From Theobroma cacao (Eukaryota; Streptophyta; Magnoliopsida; Malvales; Malvaceae): 64,000 bases of DNA. The stretch covers positions 34,506,350 through 34,570,349 of the forward strand of contig NC_030850.1 of assembly GCF_000208745.1 (NCBI RefSeq), written 5' to 3'. The position numbers and the translations under genes are program-made. The notes under the pieces were generated by a model. It saw only the letters and a list, made by a program, of their open reading frames with translations, was not told the DNA's origin and did not search any database. This document shows positions 48,301 through 61,604 of this stretch, piece after piece (positions within the stretch are counted from its first letter, which is position 1; each line of letters opens with the position of its first letter).

Positions 48301-51300
48301 TCATTCTACTCAACACAGTAGAGATCGATTGCCACAAATGCTTTATGCTGGTTCTTTGCAGCATAGGATTGATTCAGCATCAACAATCCTTGATGGTGGG
48401 GAGCCGTCCCTTCACTTTAAATGGTGGTATGTGGTGCGACTCTTGCAATGGCATCATGCAGAAGGACTTGTTCTTCCTTCTCTTATCATCGATTGGCTTC
48501 TGAATCAACTGCAGGTATTGAATTTGGTGTATTGAACCCTCAGTGCGAATACTTTGTCCACCTTTCTGAGATGCACGTTCGTAGAGTAATCATGAGAGTA
48601 ATTATGAGCTTATGAATACTCTTTCTGGTTTCTGATTGTCATACTTGTTCTCTTCCAGGAAAAGGAATTGTTTGAGATTCTGCAGTTGCTATTGCCTATC
48701 ATATTTGGAGTTTTAGAAACCATCATTCTATGTCAGACGTATGTACGCAATCTTGTAGGCATAGCTATTCGCTTCATCCGTGAGCCTTCTCCAGGTGGAT
48801 CAGATCTGGTTGATAATTCCCGGAGGGCGTACACAATATCTGCTCTTGTTGAGATGCTTCGCTATTTGATACAGGCTGTACCAGATACATTTGTTGCTTT
48901 AGATTGCTTTCCTTTACCAACTTGTGTAGTCTCACATGCATTGAATGATGGTGGTTTTTTATCAAAGTCATCGGATGATGCAGGGAAAATAAAACATAAC
49001 TCAGCAGATGCTTATGTTCTCAGAGGTAAAGGATTTGATTCTCAACACCAATCATTGTCATTTGATCCTGTTGTTTCCACTATCCAGAAACGTGCCGATA
49101 ATCTTGCTAAAGGCACGAGTGCTGGATATCCTAGCCAAAGTGTGGCTAAAGCTGTGCAGACCCTGGATAAAGCTCTTTTGCAAGGAGATCTAATGGAGGC
49201 TTATAAACATATCTTTGAAAATCTGTGTGATGGAGCAGTACGTGAAGGTTGGGTTGCAGAAGTCAGTCCATGCTTAAGATCATCATTAAAATGGATTCAA
49301 ACTGTGAATTTGTCATTAATTTGCTCTGTTTTTTTCCTTTGTGAGTGGGCAACATGTGATTTCAGAGACTTCCGGACTGCTCCGCCCCGTGACTTGAAGT
49401 TCACAGGCAGAAAAGATTTTTCACAAATGTATCTTGCAATTCAGCTTTTGAAGCTGAAGATAAGAGAGTTGCAGAATCCAGAACACAAGAATGGCAGGGC
49501 TTCTGGAGTTAACAGCACTGCAAAGAATATCAGTCAGCAGAATAATTATTCTCGCAGGAATTTGTCAGGAAATCTATTTGAAGTTAAAAGCAAAGTAAGA
49601 GTTGTGGATGGAAGAAATAGTAATTCTTCAGATATATTTGACAGCCCAGGTCCTCTGCATGATATTATTGTGTGCTGGATCGATCAACATGAAGGGCATA
49701 AAGGAGAAGGTGGCAAGCGCCTTCAGCTTTTTGTTTTGGAACTCATACGTTCTGGAATCTTTTATCCTCAGGCATATGTGAGGCAGCTAATTGTTAGTGG
49801 AATTATTGATACAAATGGACCTGTCAGTGACTTTGACAGAAGGAAGAGACACCATCGAATCTTGAAGCAGCTCCCTGGGCAGTTTATGTGTGATGTTTTG
49901 GAAGAAGCAAGAATTGCTGTAGGCTCAGAACTTCTGGAGGCTGTAAATGTCTACTCAAATGAACGCCGTCTTGTCCTTCATGGGCTTCTTTCTGATCAAT
50001 ATAGTAATGCAAACAATGCTCATGTATCTGCTAAGAAGCAAAAGTATCATTCTACCTCTGGAAGGAATGGTGCTTCCCAAGCTTCAGGTGATCAGCGGAA
50101 AACTGTTCAGTCTTCAAAGGCTTTCAGAAGAGAGGTGGACCTTGAAGAATTGAAGGCTTCCATCTCAGTCTTGTTGCAATTCCCTAGCTTGTCTTCTGCA
50201 TCTGTAGATAGTGGAGTGGATGAGTCTCAAGGGAGTGTCAAGAGGCCTATTGGGTCAACATGCAACAAGATGGATTTGTTTGAAGTTACTCCTGGGTGTG
50301 AAGATTGTAGAAGGGTGAAAAGACAGAAATTAAGTGAGGAAAAGAGTTCATATCTTCAAGTACCTTCACCAATTCCATCAGATGATGAAGATACTTGGTG
50401 GGTGAGGAAGGGGCCGAAAAACTTAGAGCCTTTCAAAGTCGATCCTCCACTTAAGTCAACGAAGCAAGTTTCTCGGGGCAGGCAAAAGACTGTGCGTAAA
50501 ACTCAGAGTCTTGCTCAATTAGCAGCTGCTAGAATTGAGGGTAGCCAGGGAGCGTCTACAAGTCATGTATGTGATAATAAGATAAGCTGCCCTCATCATA
50601 GAACTGAGGTGGAAACTTTGAAGCCAGTGGATGGGATCAGAATAACCCATTCTGGAGATATTATTTCGATTGGAAAGGGTTTAAAGCAGCTTCGCTTTGT
50701 GGAGAAGAGGATAGTCACAGTTTGGTTGATATCTGTAGTTAGGCAGCTTGTTGAAGAGTCTGAGAAATCTGTGGCCAAGGTTGGCCAGTATGGCCGGCCT
50801 TTTGTTGTGGCTGATGAGAAGAGTCCTTTAAGGTGGAAGCTTGGTGAGGATGAGCTATCAACCATCCTGTATCTAATGGATGTTTCTTGTGATTTACCTT
50901 CAGCTGTCAAATTTCTCCTTTGGCTGTTGCCAAAAGTTATTAGTAATCCCAGTCCTACCATTCAAAGTGGGAGAAACATTCTAATGGTGCCCAGGAATGT
51001 GGAAAATCATGCATGTGAAGTCGGGGAGGCATACCTTTTATCATCTCTCCGAAGGTGAACTATAATTTTTCTGCTTTTTTTTTTCCTTTTAAATAAATTG
51101 TTCCTGCAAATCATCTCTGGCTATCTAATTTGTTCTTCTTTAGATTAGTGCCCATTGCATGCAGTATGTTTTGTTGCACCTGCTGTGTCTTGATCGTATT
51201 TTAGCAATAATTTTAGCCTCTTTTTCCTCCTAAATTCTGGCTTTTGCAAACTGTTTAGGATGCTTTTGCATCTCTATTATTGACTGCATGAAAGCATTTC

Positions 51301-54300
51301 AACAATATACTTTTTCTTGGTTTTTGTTGGAGTAGACTAACATCTAGGGAATCATTTTGGAGATTGGGAGAACTTACCATATTTCCCTGAATGTTATTGT
51401 TTTTTCTTGGTTTTTGTTGGAGTAGACTAACATCTAGGAAATGATTTTGGAGATTGGGAGAACTTCAACATATTTCCCTGGAAGTTATTGTTATTGCTTG
51501 GGATTGGATTATCAAGCCACTGGATCTGTCATGGCTAAACCTTTTGTCATTCCTCTCCATGTTTTGGCTTGACCTTCATATGTATGTCTTACTTGTTTAA
51601 TGATGAATTTTGGTCAGGTATGAGAACATACTTATTGCCGCAGATCTTATTCCTGAAGCTTTGGCGGCTACAATGCATCGTGCTGCAGCAGTTATGGCCA
51701 GTAATGGAAGAATTACAGGTTCAGGAACCTTAGTTTTTGCTCGGTATTTGTTGAAGAGGTATGGCAATATTGCCAGTGTAATTGAATGGGAGAAAAATTT
51801 CAAGGCAACTTGTGATAACAGACTTTTGTCTGAACTTGAATCTGGACAAGCACACGATGGGGAGTTTGGGTTACCACTTGGAGTTCCAGCAGGGATTGAA
51901 GATCCTGATGATTACTACCGTCAAAAGCTAAGTGGTGCACGGTTATCCAGACTGGGCTTGAGCATGAGGGATATGGTTCAGCGTCATGTTGATGATGTCT
52001 TGCACTATTTCTTAGGTAAAGAGAGAAAACTTTTTGCAGCCAATGCACCAAAAGGTCCTGCCATTGAAAAAGGTGATGATGGTTATCAAGTAGCTCAACA
52101 AATTGCAATTGGACTTCTGGACTGTATTAGGCAGACTGGTGGTGCTGCTCAGGAAGGGGATCCAGTTTTGGTGTCTTCTGCTATTTCTGCCATTGTTACC
52201 AATGTTGGACCAGCCCTAGCTAAGATACCTGATTTTACTGGTGGCAGCAATTATTCAAATTATCAGCCACCTATGAATTCCTTGAATTTTGCCAAGCGCA
52301 TCTTGCGCATTCATTTAATTTGTCTAAGCCTGCTGAAGGAAGCACTTGGAGAGCGCCAAAGCCGAGCATTTGAGCTAGCTCTTGGAATAGAGGCTTCTTC
52401 TGCTTTAGCAGTAGCATTTGCTCCTGCCAAGTCCTCACGAGGTCAGTTTTTTTTGGCTTCAGATGCTCCTGATACTAATGCAAACATATCTGGTGACAAT
52501 TTGCACAGTTCTGCCAAAGTGACTCTTGGGAGGACAACCAAAATGGTAGCTGCTGTTTCTGCTCTTGTCATTGGGACTGTTATTCATGGGGTTATTAGCT
52601 TGGATAGATTGGTATCAGTCTTAAGATTAAGGGAAGGTTTGGATGTTGTTCAGTTTGTAAGGAGCACAAAAACCAGTTCTAATGGTAATGCTCGATCTGT
52701 TGGGGCTTTTAAGGTTGACAACTCCGTTGAAGTTTGTGTGCACTGGTTTCGGTTGTTTGTTGGTAATTGCAGAACTGTTTGTGATGGACTAGTTTTGGAA
52801 CTCTTGGGTGAACAGTCAGTTGTAGCTCTTTCAAGGATGCAGAGATTGCTTCCTATCAGTTTGGTCTTTCCACCAGCTTATGCAATATTTGCCTTTGTTA
52901 TATGGAAGCCCTTCATTTTGAATAGTAACATCGCAAGTCGTGAAGATATCCATCAATTATATCAGTCTTTAACAATGGCTATTGGCGATGCCATAAAACA
53001 CATACCTTTTCGAGATGTTTGTATGAGGGATAGTCGTGCTTTTTATGATATCTTGGCTGCAGATACCACTGATGCCGAGTTTGCAGGCTTGCCAGAGTTG
53101 AACGGGAAATCAATGGCCTTTGTCCCTCTCCGTGCAAGGCTCTTTCTAAATGCTATAATTGATTGCAAGATGCCTAATTCTGCTTTTACACAGGATGATG
53201 GGAATCGGGTCTCTGGACATAGCGAGTATAAAGCTCTACGTGCAGAGAGTGAGTCAAATCTTTTAGATAAGCTTGTTCGTGCATTGGACACTCTGCAACC
53301 AGCCAAATTTCACTGGCAGTGGGTTGAGTTAAGGCTTCTTTTAAATGAACAAGCACTCATTGATAAGACGAAGAACCAGGAGATGTCCTTGGTGGATGCT
53401 ATTCGCTCTTCCTCACCCAGTTCTGAAAGAGCTTCTCCTTCCGAGAATGAGAAAGTTTTAATTGAGATCATCTTCACCAGATTGTTGGTCAGACCTGATG
53501 CTGCTCCCCTTTTCTCAGAGCTGGTTCATCTTTTTGGAATGTCATTAGAGGATTCAGTGTTGATGCAGGCTAAATGGTTCCTAGGGGGCCAGGATGTTCT
53601 TTTGGGACGGAAGACTGTTAGGCAACGGCTCATTAATTTTGCTGAAATTAACAGCCGTTCTATGAAGACCCAGTTTTGGAAGCCTTGGGGATGGTCTTAT
53701 TCTGGTGTTGATCCTGTGACAAACAGGGGAGAGAAGAAGAAGTACGAAGTCACCTCTCTCGAGGAAGGTGAAGTCATTGAGGAGGGCACGGAGTCAAAAA
53801 GGTATTTGAAGGGTTCTAGTCAAGTTGATGTTGAGGGTTCCAGTATCAGCCTGCAGCATGTAACCGAGAAGGCTTTCTCTGAATTGGTTCTTCCTTGCAT
53901 AGACCAAAGCTCTGATGACTCGCGCAACACCTTTGCAAGTGATCTGATAAAGCAGTTTAACATTATTGAGCAACAAATAAACTCAGTTACTCGTGGTGTA
54001 AGCAAGCAGACTGGAACAGCCACTTCTGGAATTGAAGGTTCTACTAATAAAGGAAACAATCGCAAAGGTATAAGAGGTAGTAGTCCTGGATTGGCTAGAC
54101 GAACAACAGCAACAGCATCTGCGGAGTCTGTGCCTCCTTCCCCTGCAGCTTTGCGAGCTTCTATGTCACTGAGGTTGCAGTTTATTGTCAGATTGCTTCC
54201 AATCATATGTGCAGATGGGTAAATTTACGATTTATTTTGCCCCTGATTTCAGTTTATTCCACTTTAATCTGAGCATGTTCAGGTTCTATGCTTACTGGCT

Positions 54301-56609
54301 TCCTGTTATGTGAGACCTTTTTCTTTGTCCAATAAACGAAGAAAATTTTCTTGCTGCTATGAATTTGTCAGTTTTTTATTGTTTAATTTTCTTGTTTCTA
54401 TGGTATCTAGTAGTATGTGAATCATTCTGCTGGAAATGAATATGCTCTTTACTTATTTTTTGTTTCCTTTATGAATTCCTCATGGTTAATTGTGTATTAT
54501 CTCATTTTGGTCTCAACTGAAGCCTTTCAAGTTTTAATTATTCTGTTGGAAAGGGGTCTGATAAATTAGCCTTAATGCTGCTTATTTATCTATTACACTG
54601 ACTCTTTTTTTTAGTACTTGTAAATTGATGCCTTAGTTTTTCAGGGTAAGAATATTTTTTTTTGATGGTTTGTTGCTGTTTAAGCACTGAAGTAATTCTT
54701 TTTTAATCTCTAATTCATAAAATTCTTAAATTGGAAACTTCACTGCTTAGATGTGTTTTATATTGGATTTGAACATCTTTTCCAATATGTTATTGTGAGG
54801 AAATCGCTTTTTTATTTAACTTCTCTCCCCTATTGTTCACAATTGAATGTGAGGATCTTTTTCTTTTTGGGAGAGTGCCAGGAGCATCTTTTTTTTTTTT
54901 TTTATTTTGGGCAATTTTTATGCTGCATAGACTTTTGGTCTTCTACTGGAAACCCATGTTTTTTTAGTTGTTTCATCCTAATTAATGTTCATGTTGTTGT
55001 GTAGTCTTGATGCAACAATGTCATGAAATCTACATTATCTTATTTCAATTATTTGACACCGAGATTCATTTGTTGGATTATTCAGGGAGCCATCAACACG
55101 AAACATGAGGCACATGCTTGCCTCTGTAATACTTCGATTGCTTGGAAGTAGGGTTGTGCATGAGGATGTGGACCTATCTTTTAATCTCGTACAGTTGAAG
55201 AGGGACATGGAGCTGATGTCATCTGTTGCATCGTCGGAATTGTCTGGAGATAGTCTTTTTGATCGCTTGCTGTTAGTTCTACATGGGTTGTTAAGCAGTT
55301 CTCAGCCAAGTTGGCTAGGGTCAAAGCCTGCCTCCAAACATACCAGTGAATTTACTGGTTTTGACCGTGAGGCAGTGGAGAGTTTGCAGGTTTGATCTCT
55401 ATCATTGCACTGATTGAATTTACTGCGGCTTGTTTTGGTAAATAAACCTAAATTTATTAGAAATGAGAGCTTTCAATGGTTTTTTTTTGGTTTACTCCTC
55501 AAATTAAACATTTTATCATACCCTACCTCACAATGGTAGACTATATCAATTTACTTGGGGGCAAAATGTGGTAATTTTTCCAGTCTGCCTAGGGTCTGGA
55601 GCCTATTCATTATCTGAATATTCAGGATTGCAATCATAACGAGTATGTATGATATGCCTTAATGGTTTCTTAGCGGTTGAAGGTTTGGGGGATATTTTGG
55701 TCTTTTTAGCATTATAAAGGTACAAGAAAATTGCGGTAACATTGTGTGGAAATGAGGTCCATGAGGTGTTTGTTGCTGTACCTGTAATATAATTAGTAAT
55801 GAGAAATATAGATGCATGCTATGTGCTAAAGATGTACAATCATTATAGGCACTTTTAATTTGACCGAATGTCTTCTTTGTTGGATTGTGGACTTTGAAAT
55901 TTTTCTTCCCTCCCAAAATGGGTGTTTCTAGTTGTGGTTTATGATTTTATCATTACAAGTATTGTGAATTATTCATTCCGCAAGTTATGAGCTCTTGAGA
56001 TGTCCTTTCTGTCAATGTAGAATGCAAGTGATTTTAATTGCTCTTATGAAATGATTTAGTCCTTCTCATGAATATAAAGTTTTTAAGAATTCTTGCTGTA
56101 TGTGTAGAAGTTATTATTTAAATTCACCTCTGCTACTGTTTTTCCTGTGGGTGCAGAATGAATTGGATTCTATGCAATTGCCTGAGATGATTAGATGGCG
56201 TATCCAAGCAGCAATGCCAATATTATTTCCTTCTTTTCGCAATTTGATCTCCTGCCACCCACCTTCTGTCCCAATTGGTGCTCTTAGTTTGCTTCAGCCC
56301 AGCATCTTTGTCCCTGGATGTTACGTTGGAAATTTGAACGCACCTCAAAGACAGGTTCCATTGGCACGAAATGCAAATAATATCCTGGGAAAGTCCAAGT
56401 CAATGCCATTACTTCAGGAATATGATATGGAAATTGACCCATGGACACTTTTGGAAGATGGAGCAGGATCAGGTCCATCTTCAAATAGCACTGTTGTCAT
56501 TGGCAGCAGTGACCATGCTAATCTTCGAGCTTCTAGTTGGCTTAAGGGGGCTGTAAGGGTGAGACGGACAGATCTCACGTATATCGGGGCTGTGGATGAT
56601 GATAGCTGA
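45390..56609 (+). CDS. MED12: Mediator complex subunit 12 (kinase module)
   Basis: Twelve coding exons give 2257 aa: 45390-45517, 46016-46075, 46314-46419, 47107-47175, 47299-47352, 47474-47581, 47932-48081, 48170-48514, 48659-51054, 51618-54218, 55086-55389, 56157-56609. The N-terminus (MQRYHAASCTSAVNNSG, PYKLKCDKEPLNSRLGPPDFHP) matches plant MED12, known in Arabidopsis as CCT/CRYPTIC PRECOCIOUS (about 2235 aa). The conserved Med12 domain lies at about 165-225 (KKWIEGLSQQHKRLRSLADQ, then RNNVPLLRATWFIK). The rest is a long, largely helical protein with Ser/Lys-rich linkers. Family role: with MED13, CDK8 and cyclin C it forms the Mediator kinase module in the nucleus and represses or tunes transcription of developmental genes. 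Frames stay open through two exons of about 2.4 and 2.6 kb, and every junction keeps phase. The ATG is preceded by two uORFs, one overlapping it. Confidence 0.95.
51311..51490. repeat. 90-bp tandem duplication in a MED12 intron
   Basis: Two adjacent copies (51311-51400 and 51401-51490) of a unit starting TTTTTCTTGGTTTTTGTTGG differ by a few substitutions and a small indel. They lie in the intron between the two longest MED12 exons. Confidence 0.95.
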
Positions 56610-57944
56610 TTGTAGGTTTGACTTCATTTTTGATTTGGTACAAGGTTAGCAAACCCCCCACAACAGGAAATTTAATGTGTCATTTGTTGTGCATAATTGG
56701 CATCAAGGTCACATCCCTTGCCCCTCCCATGTTTAATAGTGGAGGGAGAATTGTTGGGAGGGGCATTTTCTCACATCGGGAGGGTGAGGGGTTGGGGAGG
56801 TGTGCTGCGCATGCTGCAGTCCTTGTAGAAAAAGATGTGCTCATGTAGGCCGTCTATTCAGCTTGCAGAACCTGTACAACTACTAACGTTTTAATGCCCT
56901 CCACTACCTGGGCCGTATAGTCACAGGTACGGTTCCAGAGGCTTTGTTGTATATATAGAGATAATTGTTTCAGTTTACCAATTGATCAAGTAAAATATCT
57001 CAAGAATGATATGTAGCTGTTCCATTGCTAATCAATCTTTTGCCTCCACGTCACCCTCTCTCTCTCTCTCTCTCTCACAAACACTTATTTATAGAAATAC
57101 ATTGAATGCTTATGTCGGGGTCATGCATGCGTAATTTAATTCTTGCATATATATGTACATGTATGAAGATTAAAACTTCCTAAGGTGGAGTGGCATTGAG
57201 TTATTCACTTCTGTAATTTATATGAGATGTAGGTTGAAGCAATGTTTCGATAATTCTTAAAACATCAGCTTCTGCATACTTAAATTTATTTTCCAGACTT
57301 TTTTTTATATCAAGATGGCGTCTTTGTTGGATAAGGCATAATCTACAACTGATGAATGGTTGGTCACAGGACCACCCTACTTAGAATTTGTCATATGTAT
57401 CAGTTATGGGTATTTGTACCAATACAATTGCATTTTTCTTGATTTTAACAGATGTAAGACTTCTGGTTGTTTCAACTTTAATTCCTGTGGTAGCTGCTGG
57501 GCAATGATGCAATGTTAGCAGTTAGATGTTCCTGTTTATGCAAATAAAAGTCTGAAGATAGATGGTTTTGTAGATTAACTTTAAATCCTATGCTTCTCTT
57601 TAGTTTTGGTTCTAGCTCAAGGTAGTTGACTTGTGAGGATATGAGCCAACATTCATGAGTTAGTAATGTTTTTGGGTCTTTTTCAAAGAATATGGAGCAC
57701 ATCTCAGCTGTTCCAAGTTAATCTTATCTCAAACTCTGAAACCTAGGCAAGGAAAACTTGATGGATCTTAAGAGTAAATTAATAGGCCTTAATCCAATGG
57801 TCCAAAATGAAATTCTTCCCTCACAGACGGACACCAATGTATTCCAAGAATCCAATTGGCTACTTACCTCACTCTTAACCTTATATTAGTAGTAGGTTTC
57901 AATCTCTGAATGCTATAGCATCCTCTTCATTTATGGTTGAAGAA
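56610..57944 (+). other. MED12 3' region and intergenic DNA
   Basis: The first part is the likely MED12 3' untranslated region. A (CT)n microsatellite lies at about 57054-57076. No further gene is seen. A minus-strand open frame at 57478-57702 has no recognised domain. Confidence 0.45.
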
Positions 57945-58040
57945 GAATTACTCTTTGATTGTCTCTGATAGCTTAAGCTTTTACGGCCAAGTGTATTTGA
58001 TTTTCGTTTTTCTTGCATCTCTAGCCCTCCATCCCTGAAT
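57945..58040 (+). repeat. Duplicate of the block upstream of the CX10C small gene
   Basis: This block (ATTACTCTTTGATT, TAGCTTAAGCTTTTACGG, CCAAGTGTATTTGATTTTC, TCTTGCATCTCTAGCC) recurs at about 60093-60130 and 60260-60325, just upstream of the small gene at 61377. In the second location it is interrupted by about 130 bp. Confidence 0.8.
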
Positions 58041-58215
58041 ATATATGTATATATATATATATTTAAAAATATATATATCAGATTTGAACATAAAACTCAA
58101 AATTGTTCTCTTAAAATTAACTAACATGTGTTATAGAATTGATATCTAAAGTTAAATTAAATAAAATCTGTGTTTTGTAACAGATTTTAAAGAAACTTAA
58201 AACGTGGTTTTCAAA

Positions 58216-59750
58216 ATTAATTATCTAGGTTTTTGGAGTGTTTTGATGCATGGGTTTTGTAAAATTAGCATCTAATTTCACTCCATTTTGAGTTTTTTTT
58301 TTTTTAAATTTTATGATTTTAAAATTATTATTATTTAATATTTAATCTTTTTATTCATGTTTATATATTTTCTTTAATTTATATGCATGTATTATGTAAA
58401 ATTATTTTATTATAAAATATTTTGGCAAAGATGACTAAGAGAAAAAAAAAATTTTGGGCATAGCAACTTTGTGTAACAAAATTATATATAGTAACGTCTT
58501 TCATCTAAATGATAATGCAAATTAAATTATATATATCAAAACTCATCAACTGACATACAATAAAATATTTTTAAAGACAATATGGGAATAAGTCGAAACA
58601 TTGAGAATAACAAACGAATACTTAGTATCATAGTGCAATTTAGCCCTTTTCTTCTTTTTTTTTGCGTTGCTTTTTTAAAAAGCTTTCACCACTACTTGAA
58701 GCTTATGTAATAGATATAGGCACAAACGAAATTAGAAGATTAATATGTTCAGAACATTATTCTAACTTTTTAATCTTGAAGATATGGTGAAGACGTTTTG
58801 TTGCTCTTGAGTTGCAGAATTGCAATAGTTGGCACATTATTAATGACCGTAGCAATTTCAACTTCTTCATTTTTCATGGATCGATGTATTTACCCTAAGG
58901 CTAAGATGGGAAATGCTTGAATATTTGACTTTATTTAAAGCAACATATAGTTTAATTTTGAACTAAATAATTTTCGAAAGAAATGTTCCATACCTAGAAT
59001 CATAAAGAAAAAAGAGGAAAAAATAAAACCACAAAAAAACTATTCTTTGAAATCTTTATTAAACATATTTCCAAAATTCGTTTGCTGTTGAAAATTATGA
59101 TAACGTATACTATAAAAAAACAATAATATGTTGGAATTTTTTGTTATGTGGATTATTATTAATTAGTCATTTTAGTTTTGAAGTATGAGTTTTGTAAAAT
59201 TAAAATCTAATTCAGTTTTGATAAGTTTAATTGCATTAAAAACGAGAAAAAAATTAAAAATCTAAAAAATATTTCGAAACAGACCTAGAGAGTATATACT
59301 GTCCTTAAACGTGCAAAAAACCTGTTAAAAATGTACTAAAAACATGTTAAAAATGTGTTAAAAATATGCAAAAAAAAAAAATGCTAAAAACACACATTGG
59401 ATGGCACATGTTCGATTTTGGCTATTTTTTCAACATTTTATATTATTTTAAAATAATTATTATTTAATATTTATATATTTTTATGCATGTTTATATATTC
59501 TTTAATTTATATACATGTATTTTGTGAATTTATTTTATTATAAAATATTTTGACAAAGATGGGCAAGAAAAAAAAATTTGGGATGGCAACTTTGTATAAC
59601 AAAGTTATATATAGTAGTATACTTTATAATGCAATTAAATTATATATAGCAAAACTCATCAATTGAAATAAAGTAAAGTATTTTATAAAAGCAATATGAG
59701 AATAGGCGGAAACATTGAGAATGACAATCAAATACTTGGAAACAAATTGC
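58216..59750. repeat. Two diverged copies of an AT-rich repeat
   Basis: About 58216-58620 and 59165-59750 share several ordered blocks, including TTTTGTAAAATTA, TTTATATATT-TCTTTAATTTATAT, TTATTATAAAATATTTTG and AACAAA-TTATATATAGTA. Neither copy encodes protein. They are probably copies of a non-autonomous mobile element or a segmental duplication. Confidence 0.7.
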
Positions 59751-60092
59751 CAAACGTCGTCTTATTGGATTTAATTATTATTTAACATGATTTTTTTTAT
59801 AAAGAATAAATTAATCTAATCATGATAAGTTAAAAAAATTCTTGTTACATTGTAATTGATTATAAACAAATTAGAAACTCATGTTTGACACCTTTAATCT
59901 TGAAATTAAACATGAAAAATCAATGGTCAAAGTAGTTAGGAAGTCTTTATATTATAATGTTTTGTCCAACTTAACTTTTTCAGTCAAAATCTGATTAATT
60001 TGATACATGTATTATGATGTATACAATTGAGTCTTTATGAATAATTTCATCCAAATTAATGGTTAATAGTGCTGATGGTTTGAATCTCTTAG

Positions 60093-61376
60093 AATTACTC
60101 TTTGATTATCACTAAGAGCTTAAGCTTTTAGATCGAAACAGTAACGAAACGATTATTCTTATGCCATAAGGTAAAGATTATGAAGTTGCACGTTGTAGAA
60201 AGCGACAGCGGACAAGGACTCTCTACCTCCCTTGAAGAGGTCAACTCTCCCTATGAGACCTTTACGGCCAAGTGTATTTGATTTTCATTAATCTTGCATC
60301 TCTAGCCGTCCATCACTGAATACATTTAAAACAATGGACGGCCGAGAAATCAGAAAAGTCTTGCAAGGAAACTACATAACTCTATAGTATATGAATGCGA
60401 GTGCGAGTCTTATTCTTTGTGGAAAAACATGGAAAAAGCTTTCTCCGTGTGACTGGTGACTCTGGCTATTTCTTGCTCATCTTTCCTTTGTTAAGAAAAA
60501 TTATTCTCCTACTCTCTCCCTCTGCTACTCCACTCCATCCTTTAGTTTTCTCTGAGTAAGTTCATCAGCTTAAAAATTCTGCACCCTTTTCTTTTCTTCG
60601 TTTCCTTTTTGGTTATGGTGGACCTTTTATAAATTGATATAGAACAGTCTTGTTCTGTTGGGTTTCAGAGAAAGGTGGTAGGAAAATCATTTTATCTTGA
60701 ATTCTTCTTCCAGGTTTAATAATTCTTGTTGTTTTTAGATTAAGATCAGGTGAGAATATGTTTTCATCTCTCTGTAACTAATTCTTCTTTTCATTTTTTT
60801 TTCCCTTGAAATAATTTTTTCTATCATCTTTCAATAGCTGAAACTAATGAAACACTGGATATGAAGCCCAAAATTTTTGTGAGGGGTTTTCTGTTTCTTT
60901 TTCTTCCCTATTTGATCATAGTTGTCTGTTCTATTATATTTTTAAATCTTATTTGACTAGAATTCTTGTTTCTTTACAATATTGAGTTGTATGGATTTAA
61001 ACTTCTTGTTCCATTCTAATCCCATTTTACTTTGAACTTTTATAGTTTCTACGTTTTACAAAAGTAAGTAGTGCACTGGGAACCCTAGTTTGTAACTCTG
61101 TCTTTTGCTCTTAGGATGAGCCTTCTTAGAAGGCTGTTGAGGATGTATAAGGGATCTTAGATTGACTTGGAAAATTAAGAGGTCCCTTAATTGTATTTTA
61201 ATTTTTCAGTAGTGGAAGAACAGTGGGCCTAGGTAAGAGGTCAAATCAGATAAATTTGTATGTTTGTCTGAATTTTTTGAATTTTATCTTTCTTGTTTTT
61301 AGAGCAATTTTAGTAACAATTCATCTGTTAAAAAATTTGATACAGGCTTCCGAATCTTGTGGTTTTTGTTGATACA
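60093..61376 (+). promoter_or_regulatory. Promoter and spliced leader of the CX10C small gene
   Basis: The promoter-like block duplicated from 57945 ends at about 60325. A pyrimidine-rich leader exon follows (to 60555), with a strong donor (GTAAGT at 60556) and an acceptor (ATACAG) at about 61345. The leader intron is therefore about 790 bp and the start codon lies 31 bases into the second exon. The exact transcription start is not known. Confidence 0.5.
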
Positions 61377-61604
61377 ATGGATCAAGAGAAGGAGGTGAAT
61401 GGCGCTGTTGGTGGTGGTATTGATGAGACAGAGAAGAAGACTTTGGTTCAAGGCAAAGCTGAGGCCTTAGAGAAGTGTCTGGAGGAGAACAAAGGAGACA
61501 ACACCAAATGCAAGGCTAAGGTTGAAGCTTTCAGATCATCTTCTTCTCCAAAAAAACCCTTGAAGTCTTTAAGACTGCGGAGTGGTTTGTTGACTGATGT
61601 TTGA
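61377..61604 (+). CDS. Small conserved plant protein with a CX10C motif (CHCH-like)
   Basis: A single coding exon of 75 aa starts at ATG 61377 (MDQEKEVNG). The frame is open slightly further upstream but only with a GTG. Residues 28-50 form a charged helix with two Cys ten residues apart (EKCLEENKGDNTKC), followed by KVEAF, a Ser run and a basic tail (PKKPLKSLRLRSG). Plant proteins with this EKCLEENKGD-KC-KVEAF pattern are, as I recall, annotated as uncharacterised or CHCH-like. True CHCH proteins have paired CX9C motifs, whereas here there is one Cys pair with CX10C, so a disulphide-bonded hairpin in the mitochondrial intermembrane space is only a guess. Function unknown. Confidence 0.72.
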   Translation: MDQEKEVNGAVGGGIDETEKKTLVQGKAEALEKCLEENKGDNTKCKAKVEAFRSSSSPKKPLKSLRLRSGLLTDV

